Source: Arthrobacter sp. OV608 (GTDB taxonomy: Bacteria > Actinomycetota > Actinomycetes > Actinomycetales > Micrococcaceae). From it: a DNA stretch of 64,000 nt. The translations under genes were made by a program, and so were the position numbers. The stretch covers positions 62,001 through 126,000 of the forward strand of contig FOEZ01000002.1 of assembly GCA_900110595.1 (NCBI GenBank). Reading direction: 5' to 3'. The notes below the pieces were generated by a model that was not told the DNA's origin, searched no databases, and saw only the letters and a list, made by a program, of their open reading frames with translations. Shown here one piece after another: positions 7,691 to 14,801 of the stretch (within the stretch, counting starts at the first letter, position 1; each line of letters begins with the position of its first letter).

Positions 7691-8487
7691 ACGTGTAGTC
7701 CGCATTCTGTCTTGTCGGTGCCTGCCCAGCGGCCGGCGCGGGGGTCGTCGCCGGGCGCCACCTTGCGGGTGCAGGGCTGGCAGCCAATGGAGGGGTAACC
7801 CTGGGAAAGCAGCGGGTTGACGGGCAGGAGGTTGTCGTCCGAGTACTGGACCAGCTGGTCGAACGTCCACGCGGCCACCGGGTTGACCTTGACCAGGCCG
7901 TTGGCCTCGTCCCAGGTGACCAGCGGGGTGTTGGTCCGGGTGGGGGCCTCGTCGCGGCGGACGCCGGTGAACCAGAGCTCGTAGCCGGACAAGGTGCGGC
8001 GCAGCGGGGCAACCTTGCGGAGGGCACAGCACTGGGCGGCGTCGCGGGCGAAGAGGTCCTTGCCCAGGAGCCGGTCCTGCTGCTCCACGGTGTTCTCGGG
8101 GAGCACGTCCACCACATTGACGCGGAGGTTTGCGGCCACCTCGTCACGCGTGGCGTAAGTTTCCGGGAAGTGGTAGCCGGTCTCCAGGAACAGGACGTCG
8201 ACGCCGGGCAGCTGGTCCGCGACCAGGGCCGGCAGGACGGCGTCGGCCATGGAGCAGGCGACGGCCACTGCGGGCAGGTCGAAGTTGCGCTCCACCCAGG
8301 CAATAACGTCGCGGGCGGGGGCGTCCCAGCCGAGCTCGGCGGCGCCGGCTTCGGCGAGGGCCTTCAGCTCATCCTTGCTGCGGAGCTTGGGGGTTTCGGC
8401 AGCCTTTGTTTCGACAAGCTCAACCACCGTCGCTTCTGCCTCGGCAGGTGCAACCACCGGGTCCAGTCCGAGTGCGTGCTTACTCAC
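7687..8487 (-). CDS. cysH: Adenylylsulfate (APS) reductase, iron-sulfur type
   Basis: Reduces APS (rather than PAPS) to sulfite with thioredoxin, 266 residues. The 4Fe-4S ligand pairs CCALRK and CQPC are present, as is the catalytic ECGLH motif at the C-terminus. The paired cysteines separate APS reductases from PAPS reductases. Start GTG 8487 is preferred over ATG 8520 because GAGGAGG sits 7 nt upstream and the GTG overlaps the sir stop as GTGA. The first 28 residues are poorly conserved and include VVELVETK, encoded by a dispersed repeat. It overlaps both neighbours. Confidence 0.93.
   Translation of the reverse strand: MSKHALGLDPVVAPAEAEATVVELVETKAAETPKLRSKDELKALAEAGAAELGWDAPARDVIAWVERNFDLPAVAVACSMADAVLPALVADQLPGVDVLFLETGYHFPETYATRDEVAANLRVNVVDVLPENTVEQQDRLLGKDLFARDAAQCCALRKVAPLRRTLSGYELWFTGVRRDEAPTRTNTPLVTWDEANGLVKVNPVAAWTFDQLVQYSDDNLLPVNPLLSQGYPSIGCQPCTRKVAPGDDPRAGRWAGTDKTECGLHV
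8408..8425. repeat. Dispersed repeat at cysH N-terminus
   Basis: GTTTCGACAAGCTCAACC on the plus strand; read with the gene it encodes VELVET. One base (A/G in the centre) separates it from the copy at 1328-1346. Confidence 0.6.
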
Positions 8488-10229
8488 TGGAGTGCCTCCT
8501 CGTCTGCTGCGTGCGCCCATTCGGCGAAGGTCTGGCCTTCGGCGCGCTGGGCCACGAAGGTGCGGACTACGCGCTCCACGTAGTCGGGCAGGTCGTCGAC
8601 GTACACCTTGAGGCCGCGGACCGTGCGTCCCAGGCCTGCTTCCTCGCGGTCGTTGGAAGCCAGCCCGCCGCCCAGGTGGACCTGGAAACCCGGGGAGGGG
8701 TCGCCGTCGGGCGTGGGAAGCATCATGCCCTTGAGGCCGATGTCCGCCGTCTGGATGCGGGCACAGGAGTTGGGGCAGCCGTTGATGTGCAGGGACAATG
8801 CGTGCGGCAGTTCGCCGGACTCGGCCAGGTCGGCCAGGCGGCGTTCCAGCTCGGCCACGGCGGTGGCAGCCGTGTGCTTGGTCTCCACGATGGCCAGCTT
8901 GCAGTACTCGATACCGGTGCAGGCGATGGTCCCGCGGCGGAACACGGACGGCCGGGCGGACAGGCCCAGGGAGTCCAGCTCGGCCACAAGGGGCTCCACC
9001 TGGTCCTTCTCGACATCCAGGACCACGAGCTTCTGGTGCGGGGTGGTGCGCAGCCGGTACGAGCCGCGGGCCTCGAGGGTGTCTGCGAGCTTGACCAGCG
9101 CGGCACCTGACAGGCGGCCGGCCAGCGGGGTGGCGCCGATGAAGAACTTGCCGTCCTTCTGCTCGTGCACGCCGATGTGGTCGCCGGGGGTGGTGGGCTT
9201 GGGCGCGGCCGGACCGTCGGCCAGCTTGTAGCCCAGGTATTCGTCCTCGAGGATCTGGCGGAACTTCTCCGGACCCCAGTCGGCCATCAGGAACTTCAGG
9301 CGTGCCTTGGTGCGCATCCGGCGGTAGCCGTAGTCACGGAAGATGCTGGTGACGCCGAGCCACACATCCGCGGCCTGCTCAGGCTTGACGAATGCGCCGA
9401 GGCGCTTGCCGAGCATCGGGTTGGTGGACAGGGCGCCGCCGGCCCAGAGGTCGTAGCCGATGCCGAGCTCAGGGTGGCGCACGCCTACGAGGGCGAAGTC
9501 GTTGATCTCGTGGACCACGTCCTGGCTGGGGTGGCCGGTGATCGCGGTCTTGTACTTGCGGGGCAGGTTGGACAGCAGCGGGTTGCCGATGAACCGCTCG
9601 CCCAGCTCCTCAATCAGCGGGGTGGGATCGATGATCTCGTCCTTGGCGATGCCGGCCACGGGCGAGCCCAGGATGACACGCGGGACGTCGCCGCAGGCTT
9701 CGGTAGTGGACAGGCCAACACCTTCCAGGCGGGTCCAGATCTCGGGGATGTCCTCCACGCGGATCCAGTGCAGCTGGATGTTCTGGCGGTCCGTGAGGTC
9801 GGCCGAGTCACGGGCGAAGTCCACGGAGATCTGGCCGATGACGCGCAGCTGCTCCGTGGTGAGTGCACCGCCGTCGATCCTCACACGGAGCATAAAGTAC
9901 TTGTCTTCGAGCTCGTGCGGCTCAAGGGTTGCGGTCTTGCCGCCGTCGATCCCGGGCTTGCGCTGGGTATAGAGGCCCCACCAGCGGAACCGGCCGTGCA
10001 GGTCCTGGCCGGGGATCGCGTCGAAGCCCTCTTTGGAGTAGATGGTCTCGATACGCTCGCGCACGTTAAGGCCATCGTCTTCCTGTTTCCAGGTTTCGTT
10101 GGCGTTCAGGGGCGTTTTGCCGTCCACTTTCCACTGCCCGTGCGGTTTCGCGGCGGGTCGGGACGGGCGGGCCGGGCGCGTCGGGGCGGCGGTGTCCGCG
10201 GACGCTCCGGCTAGAGCTGTATCAGTCAT
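8484..10229 (-). CDS. sir: Ferredoxin-dependent sulfite reductase
   Basis: Six-electron reduction of sulfite to sulfide, 581 residues, with siroheme and a 4Fe-4S cluster held by ACTGIEYC and NGCPNSC. Overall it closely follows the mycobacterial NirA/SirA enzyme. It keeps the tyrosine in WWGLYTQR and the cysteine in TEACGDVPR that form a covalent Tyr-Cys link in that enzyme (family knowledge). A nitrite reductase is less likely because all neighbours are sulfate genes. About 45 residues of Ala/Pro-rich tail precede the conserved part. ATG 10229 lacks a clear Shine-Dalgarno. Its stop overlaps cysH by 3 nt. Confidence 0.92.
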   Translation of the reverse strand: MTDTALAGASADTAAPTRPARPSRPAAKPHGQWKVDGKTPLNANETWKQEDDGLNVRERIETIYSKEGFDAIPGQDLHGRFRWWGLYTQRKPGIDGGKTATLEPHELEDKYFMLRVRIDGGALTTEQLRVIGQISVDFARDSADLTDRQNIQLHWIRVEDIPEIWTRLEGVGLSTTEACGDVPRVILGSPVAGIAKDEIIDPTPLIEELGERFIGNPLLSNLPRKYKTAITGHPSQDVVHEINDFALVGVRHPELGIGYDLWAGGALSTNPMLGKRLGAFVKPEQAADVWLGVTSIFRDYGYRRMRTKARLKFLMADWGPEKFRQILEDEYLGYKLADGPAAPKPTTPGDHIGVHEQKDGKFFIGATPLAGRLSGAALVKLADTLEARGSYRLRTTPHQKLVVLDVEKDQVEPLVAELDSLGLSARPSVFRRGTIACTGIEYCKLAIVETKHTAATAVAELERRLADLAESGELPHALSLHINGCPNSCARIQTADIGLKGMMLPTPDGDPSPGFQVHLGGGLASNDREEAGLGRTVRGLKVYVDDLPDYVERVVRTFVAQRAEGQTFAEWAHAADEEALQ

Positions 10230-10283
10230 GCATCGACTGTAGGTCCCGTCCGAAGAGCGTCACAAAGGCCCGGAAACGTTGAG

Positions 10284-11153
10284 TCACCTAGGGAAATATT
10301 TCGTCACGAAACGCCGGACGGCCTTGAAGAAGCCACCCTCCTGTGCATCGGAAGGTGCTGCTTCAGGGGCATTGGCCGGCGCTGTGGAAGGCACTTCGGA
10401 GGGTGCCGCCGCGGCAGCTTCCCGGGCCTTCGCGACGGCGGCGTCGTACCGTTCCAGCGCAATCTCCGCCAGCACGGGTGACGGCAGCAGGGGTTCGGTG
10501 ACGACGTCGGCCCCCGCCTTGGCGAGCTGGTCATGGAAGAAGCCCGGCGCCAGGAGGTAGGACGCAATCACCACGCGCCCGCCGACGTCGACAGCCCCTG
10601 CGGACTCCCCCGCGCCGGCACCTCCCTCCAGTTCCTCGCGAAGCATTGCGACGGCGTCGGACACGGACGGTTTGGCCGAGGCGCCATAGGCGGCCACCAT
10701 CCGGTTGGACCGCAGCTCCTGAAGCTGGCCCAGCAGTTCCTCCACGCTCACGGCAGCCTTGGGGTTGGACGAACCGGCGGCGGCGAGGACAATCACGTCG
10801 TTATCCGTAACGCCCGCTTCACGCAGCCGCTGGTCCAGGAGGGCCGCGAGGCGCGGATCCGGCCCCAGCGGAGCGGCCGCCGCGCTCCCCGGCCGACTCA
10901 TGACCGCCCGCGCGATATCCACCTTCACGTGGTAGCCCACGCTGAGCAACAAAGGCACCACGACGGCGGACTCCCCCGCCGGCAGGCCCGCCACCACGTC
11001 CACCAGGTCCGGCTGCTGGACATCCACATAGGCTTCCCTGACGTCGAGGCCAGGGCGGAGCGCTGCAATGGCAGCGCGCAGGGCGTTGACCTCCGCGGCG
11101 CCTTGTGTGTTGGACGTCCCATGGGCGCAGGCGATCATGATGGGGCTGTTCAT
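10284..11153 (-). CDS. Sirohydrochlorin chelatase (CbiX/SirB family)
   Basis: Inserts iron (or cobalt) into sirohydrochlorin; here most likely makes siroheme for the sulfite reductase encoded 54 bp downstream. 289 residues with two CbiX half-domains. The first starts IMIACAHGTSN with the metal-binding His, followed by PLLLSVGYHVKVDI; the second has VLAAAGSSNP and SYLLAPGFFHDQL. The C-terminal 50 residues are Ala/Pro-rich and end in a basic FFKAVRRFVTKYF helix, which may touch the membrane. Start ATG 11153. First gene of the sulfate operon; the 61-bp gap to the divergent TRIC gene must hold both promoters. Confidence 0.85.
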   Translation of the reverse strand: MNSPIMIACAHGTSNTQGAAEVNALRAAIAALRPGLDVREAYVDVQQPDLVDVVAGLPAGESAVVVPLLLSVGYHVKVDIARAVMSRPGSAAAAPLGPDPRLAALLDQRLREAGVTDNDVIVLAAAGSSNPKAAVSVEELLGQLQELRSNRMVAAYGASAKPSVSDAVAMLREELEGGAGAGESAGAVDVGGRVVIASYLLAPGFFHDQLAKAGADVVTEPLLPSPVLAEIALERYDAAVAKAREAAAAAPSEVPSTAPANAPEAAPSDAQEGGFFKAVRRFVTKYFPR

Positions 11154-11214
11154 AGGGGCTAGCGTAACGTTGGAGCCGCCCTGTCCGCCCTCTTTGTAAC
11201 CGCCGGGACGCTCC

Positions 11215-11883
11215 ATGACATTCGCCTTTGACAACGCGCCCGTGTGGCTGGATCTGCTGGGCGTCTTCTTCTTTGCCGTCTCGGGTTCGCTGCTCGCGGC
11301 GCGCAAGCAGATCGACATTGTGGGATCCCTGTTGCTGGCTTCCCTGGTGGGCCTTGGCGGCGGCGTGATCCGCGACATCATCCTTGGCGTGGTCCCGGCA
11401 GCCTTCACCAACCCCGCTTACCTGGTGCCGCCGCTGCTGGCTACTGTTCTGGTGTATTTCCTGTTCTCCAGCGTCCAGCGCTACACGTCACTGCTCACCC
11501 TGTTCGACGCCGGCGGGCTCGCCTTGTTCTGTATGACGGGCACCCTCAAGGCGTTGTCCACGGGCCTGAATCCGGTGGCATCGGTGCTCCTGGGTGTGAC
11601 GTCTGCGGTGGGCGGGGGTCTGCTGCGGGACGTGGTTGCCAACGAGGTTCCGGAGCTTTTTAATCCCAAGGACATCTACGCGCTGCCGGCCTTCCTGGGA
11701 GCCGCCATGACCGCTGTCCTCTGGGTCTTGGGCGTGTTCAATGTTTTGACTGCAGCCGTGATCGCGGCCCTGGTGTTCACGTTCCGGGTCCTGGCCTGGC
11801 GGCGGTCCTGGCAGGCCCCGCTCGCCGTTCGCGGGTGGCACCGGGCAGGGGCCGGCAGCGGCGAATCACAGGGCCGCGATTAG
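11215..11883 (+). CDS. TRIC-like / UPF0126 membrane protein
   Basis: A 222-residue protein with seven predicted hydrophobic segments in two repeated halves. Each half carries the glycine-rich signature: GLGGGVIRDIILG near residue 46 and VGGGLLRDVV near residue 130. This is the signature of the prokaryotic TRIC (trimeric intracellular cation channel) homologues, also called YadS/UPF0126, for which K+ conduction is reported. The last 25 residues are polar. It is divergent from the sulfate operon. No specific functional link to a neighbour is visible. Confidence 0.85.
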   Translation: MTFAFDNAPVWLDLLGVFFFAVSGSLLAARKQIDIVGSLLLASLVGLGGGVIRDIILGVVPAAFTNPAYLVPPLLATVLVYFLFSSVQRYTSLLTLFDAGGLALFCMTGTLKALSTGLNPVASVLLGVTSAVGGGLLRDVVANEVPELFNPKDIYALPAFLGAAMTAVLWVLGVFNVLTAAVIAALVFTFRVLAWRRSWQAPLAVRGWHRAGAGSGESQGRD

Positions 11884-11896
11884 CTAGGATATGAGC

Positions 11897-12322
11897 ATGA
11901 CTGACATGTTCCTCGAGAAGTTCCGCGCGCTTGTTCCGAAGTATCTCGAGGATGAATGGCAGGAAGAGGACGGCCTGTCCCCCGAGGAGCTGGACAAGGC
12001 CCTCGCCGACCACCAATTCCAGATTCCCCTGGTCCTGCGCGAGTTCTACCTGGCCATCGGCGGCTGCGAGGACCTGATGGAGGCATACCACTACTTCTGG
12101 GATCCGGACGAGCTCGAAGTTGATGACGAGGGCTTCCTGATGTTCCTCGAGGATGAGGAAGAGGAATACACCTGGGGCTTCCGGGTAGGTGACCTCGGTG
12201 TCCCCGACCCCATCGTGTACCGGCGCAACAACGCCCGGGGTCAGTGGAAGTCTGAAGAGGGCACGTTCTCGGAGTTCGTGTTCGACATGTTCGAATGGGC
12301 CTTCGAGGACGACGAAGACTAG
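11897..12322 (+). CDS. SMI1/KNR4 (SUKH-like) small acidic protein
   Basis: 141 residues, strongly acidic at both ends (EDDED at the C-terminus; EDEEEEY in the middle). It has a SUKH-type core: IPLVLREFYLAIGGCEDLM, then YHYFWDPDEL and EEYTWGFRVGD. SUKH proteins often act as immunity proteins to secreted toxins, but many are orphan cytosolic proteins; no toxin gene is adjacent. ATG 11897 is chosen over ATG 11891 because AGGA lies 7 nt upstream of the former and touches the latter. Only 13 nt follow the TRIC gene, so they may be co-transcribed. Confidence 0.6.
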   Translation: MTDMFLEKFRALVPKYLEDEWQEEDGLSPEELDKALADHQFQIPLVLREFYLAIGGCEDLMEAYHYFWDPDELEVDDEGFLMFLEDEEEEYTWGFRVGDLGVPDPIVYRRNNARGQWKSEEGTFSEFVFDMFEWAFEDDED

Positions 12323-12357
12323 ATTCTGCGGCTTTTTGGTTATCCGGTGGCGGTCCT

Positions 12358-12376
12358 GGGGCACTTTGACACGGAC
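12358..12376. repeat. Short dispersed repeat, copy 2
   Basis: GGGGCACTTTGACACGGAC, exact reverse complement of 327-345 and in direct orientation with 13352-13369. It lies 62 bp beyond the end of the DUF559 gene. Confidence 0.55.
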
Positions 12377-12438
12377 ACGCTGGGCGTTGAGGCCAGTTCA
12401 AGTGTTGTGCGGCCCAAAGAGCCCCACGACGGCGGCGG

Positions 12439-13278
12439 TCACCTTCCGCCGAAGGCTCCCTGCCGGCTAAGCTCCAGCACCGCCAACACCTGGGCCACCA
12501 TTCGCTCGGGATAGTGGACTACGTCCGCGTAGCCGAATCTAAGGCAGAGACGTCCGCCAACCACGGTGGCGTTGTTACGTACGCGGTCCTTTTTGACCTG
12601 TTTTGGGTCCAAGTGGGTGGCCCCGTCGGTTTCCACCACCAGGCAATCCTCAATCAGGAAGTCCACCTCCCCCACGCCCTGGAGCTCCACGTGCCGGCGA
12701 ACATACAGGCCGGCCCTCCGGAAGTGGTAGTTGGCCAATACCTCAAGAACCGAATCGGCCCGGGGAATCACGTAATCCAGGACTGCACGGGCACGTGCGT
12801 TGCGATTCCCGGGAAGTTTGCGCCGCAGGAAATCCACTGCCACATCTCCGCGCTGCGCCGCACATTGAACCATGACCAAGGCTTCCAGGACGGGAAGGCA
12901 ATGCAGAGCATGGATGAGGACGTCCGCCAGGCCCGCCACCGGCAGCCAGGGGTGGACAGGATGAAGGATCCGGCCGTGGGTCAGGGTGCCCGGCACTGTC
13001 TTCTTGTGTCCAGGGCTCAAGTGGACCAATCCGGCCTTCTCCAAGGTCCACAGCTGATAAGCAGGGGCAGCGGACAGGCAGGTCACGAGCGCATTGTGCT
13101 GCAGGGCCAAACCGAGAACGCCGCCTTCCGTTGGCAGGCCATAGACACCTCGCCGGACCCGGACGACCTGGCCTGCTGCGAGGGCCTGGTCCACACGCGT
13201 TCTCGCGAATCCGGCACTGTGGAGTGCAGCAGTTCGGGCAACGCCTCCGCGATGACGGAGAAAGGCTTCGATATCCAT
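12439..13278 (-). CDS. AbiEi-type winged-helix plus DUF559 nuclease-like protein
   Basis: 279 residues. The N-terminal part (HRGGVARTAALHSAGFARTRVDQAL, then VRRGVYGLP) matches the AbiEi antitoxin-type winged helix. The C-terminal part (VDFLIEDCLVVETDGATHLD, then KKDRVRNN) matches DUF559, a Vsr-like restriction-endonuclease fold with acidic residues and a histidine in place. Such fusions are common in actinobacteria and are often annotated as type IV antitoxins, but no AbiEii toxin gene is near, so the true role is open. Start ATG 13278. The gene is bracketed by two copies of an 18-bp direct repeat. Confidence 0.65.
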   Translation of the reverse strand: MDIEAFLRHRGGVARTAALHSAGFARTRVDQALAAGQVVRVRRGVYGLPTEGGVLGLALQHNALVTCLSAAPAYQLWTLEKAGLVHLSPGHKKTVPGTLTHGRILHPVHPWLPVAGLADVLIHALHCLPVLEALVMVQCAAQRGDVAVDFLRRKLPGNRNARARAVLDYVIPRADSVLEVLANYHFRRAGLYVRRHVELQGVGEVDFLIEDCLVVETDGATHLDPKQVKKDRVRNNATVVGGRLCLRFGYADVVHYPERMVAQVLAVLELSRQGAFGGR

Positions 13279-13351
13279 GGAATCAAATTCGCTCGAACCC
13301 CGCGGCAGGCGACAGCTCCATGCAGGGCCATGTGGACAACTCGCCGTCGCA

Positions 13352-13369
13352 GGGCACTTCGACACGGAC
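13352..13369. repeat. Short dispersed repeat, copy 3
   Basis: GGGCACTTCGACACGGAC, one base different from 12358-12376 and in the same orientation, so the two bracket the DUF559 gene about 1 kb apart. Confidence 0.5.
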
Positions 13370-13474
13370 TCGCCGCGGCTTCAGCCCTGACAGCAGGGAG
13401 CGGACGTCAATGCACCCCAACAAGGCGGGAAAGCCAGCGCTGAAAATTCTTTGACACAGGCAGTAACAAGGGGC

Positions 13475-13504
13475 TTGCGTCTTATGACAAATCTGTCATA
13501 GACT
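13475..13504 (+). promoter_or_regulatory. Promoter-like element with operator palindrome in its spacer
   Basis: TTGCGT (13475-13480), 18-nt spacer, TAGACT (13499-13504). The spacer is almost filled by TATGACA-AATC-TGTCATA (13483-13500), a perfect 7-4-7 inverted repeat. That layout suits a repressor or MerR-type activator. No gene follows before the terminator of the opposite-strand gene. Confidence 0.35.
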
Positions 13505-13551
13505 GTTCACGGATCCGCTAAACGCCTCCAGCGGGTCTGATGCGAACGGAG

Positions 13552-13609
13552 AGATAGCCTCGGTTCACGGCAACATATGACTCGTATTGTTGCTGCGGAC
13601 CGGGGCTAT
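13552..13609 (+). ncRNA. Candidate structured RNA segment
   Basis: Outer arms GATAGCCTCGGT and ACCGGGGCTATC pair with one mismatch, and the interior (ACGGCAACATA against TATTGTTGCTGC) pairs partly. It lies about 40 nt downstream of the promoter-like element. It may belong to a short regulated RNA; no known RNA family is recognised. Confidence 0.25.
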
Positions 13610-13654
13610 CCCGTTTAACCAGGGACAGCTCAACAGAGTCACAGCAGCAAAGAA

Positions 13655-13686
13655 GAAGCCCGGCGCCGTCCACGGAGCCGGGCTTC
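13655..13686 (-). terminator. Terminator of polyprenyl synthase gene
   Basis: Perfect 10-bp arms GAAGCCCGGC and GCCGGGCTTC with a 12-nt loop. On the minus strand it is followed by TTCTTTGCT. Located 15 nt past the stop codon of the gene it ends. Confidence 0.8.
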
Positions 13687-13700
13687 CACAGAAACAGGAA

Positions 13701-14801
13701 CTAGCTGGCGCGGTCCACCACAGCCACAGCGAAGTTGGACAGCGATTCCTTGACCACACCGTCCGGCAGCGGAGCCAAGGCAGCAATGGCCTCATTGGCC
13801 CACTGCCGCGCCACAACCCAGGACTCGGCCGTGACCGGGTGCTCGCGCAGACCCGCTACCGCCTCGGCGAGGGCTTCGTCCGAGGTGAGGTCGCCGTCAA
13901 TCAGTTTCAGGAGTTCGACGGCGGATTGGTCGCCATCCGCTGCCGCTTTCCGGAGGAGCAGCACCGGCAGGGTGGGGACGCCTTCACGCAGGTCCGTCCC
14001 CGGGGACTTGCCGGACTTGACCTTAATACCGGTCACGTCGATCACGTCGTCGGCAAGCTGGAAGGCCACGCCCACCTTCTCGCCGTACTCCACCAGCACG
14101 GATTCGTAGGCTGGATCTGCCTCGGCGAAGATGGCACCGAGCTGCCCGGAAGCAGCAACCAGGGAACCGGTCTTGTCTGCGATGACCGAGAGGTAGTGCT
14201 CCACCGGGTCCTCGTCCGGACGCGGCCCCACGGTCTCGTGAAGCTGGCCCAGGCAGAGCCGCTCGAAGGTGCGGGCCTGGATGCCCAGGGCACGGGAGCC
14301 GAGCTCGGACACCAGGATCGAAGCGCGCGCAAAGATGAGGTCGCCGGTGAGGACAGCCACCGAGTTGCCCCACACCTCGTGGGCCGTCGGAGCGCCGCGG
14401 CGGAACGGAGCCGAGTCCATCACGTCGTCGTGGTAGAGGGTGGCGAGGTGGGTCAGTTCAACCACGACGGCGGCCTGCACAACGGCGGGAAGTGAGGCGT
14501 CACCGAGGTGTGCACAGAGCAGCGTCAGGAGCGGCCGGATGCGCTTGCCGCCGGCCTCCACCAGGTGGCGCGACGTTGCGTCAGCCAGCGGATCGGAGTT
14601 GGCAATGGCCTCGCGGAGCTTCTTCTCCACCCGGGCCAGGTTGTTGGTGATGGCCGGTCCCAGCTCGGCATCCCCGGCGATGGCAGCGAACCCCGCGGGC
14701 AACTGTAGGCCGGTGGCGATGGCGGTGGTGTTCAGGCTGGGTTCGGAGTCCGGCAGGCCGTGTCCGGCGTGCGTCCAGCTGTGGTCTGCGGGGTTGGTCA
14801 C
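13701..14801 (-). CDS. Polyprenyl diphosphate synthase (menaquinone side chain)
   Basis: Trans-isoprenyl chain-elongating enzyme, 366 residues, Mg-dependent condensation of isopentenyl diphosphate onto an allylic diphosphate. First Asp-rich motif DDVMD and second DDVID are present, with GGKRIRP at the substrate end. Residues flanking the first motif (LATLYHDD) suggest a long-chain product. Its position directly after menJ and menG indicates that it makes the menaquinone tail, heptaprenyl to nonaprenyl. Start GTG 14801 overlaps the menJ stop as GTGA. About 40 N-terminal residues are non-conserved. Last gene of the menG-menJ unit. Confidence 0.92.
   Translation of the reverse strand: MTNPADHSWTHAGHGLPDSEPSLNTTAIATGLQLPAGFAAIAGDAELGPAITNNLARVEKKLREAIANSDPLADATSRHLVEAGGKRIRPLLTLLCAHLGDASLPAVVQAAVVVELTHLATLYHDDVMDSAPFRRGAPTAHEVWGNSVAVLTGDLIFARASILVSELGSRALGIQARTFERLCLGQLHETVGPRPDEDPVEHYLSVIADKTGSLVAASGQLGAIFAEADPAYESVLVEYGEKVGVAFQLADDVIDVTGIKVKSGKSPGTDLREGVPTLPVLLLRKAAADGDQSAVELLKLIDGDLTSDEALAEAVAGLREHPVTAESWVVARQWANEAIAALAPLPDGVVKESLSNFAVAVVDRAS

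Larger units (their letters stand above)
13279..13700. other. Gene-poor stretch with repeat, promoter, hairpin and terminator
   Basis: No convincing gene. From left to right: upstream region of the DUF559 gene; a dispersed repeat (13352-13369); a plus-strand promoter-like element whose spacer is a palindrome (13475-13504); a long imperfect hairpin (13552-13609) around a tiny frame ATG 13577 (MTRIVAADRGYPV) without ribosome site; and the polyprenyl-synthase terminator (13655-13686). Confidence 0.5.

Noticed and set aside
8484..10229. Nitrite reductase (NirA)
   Set aside because: Sequence family covers both, but the gene overlaps cysH and follows the siroheme chelatase in a sulfate operon, and no nitrate or nitrite genes are near.
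12439..13278. Full AbiE toxin-antitoxin system
   Set aside because: Only the AbiEi-like domain is present, fused to DUF559; no AbiEii nucleotidyltransferase gene on either side.
13577..13618. 13-codon gene MTRIVAADRGYPV
   Set aside because: No ribosome site and it lies in the loop of a hairpin; too short to support as a gene.
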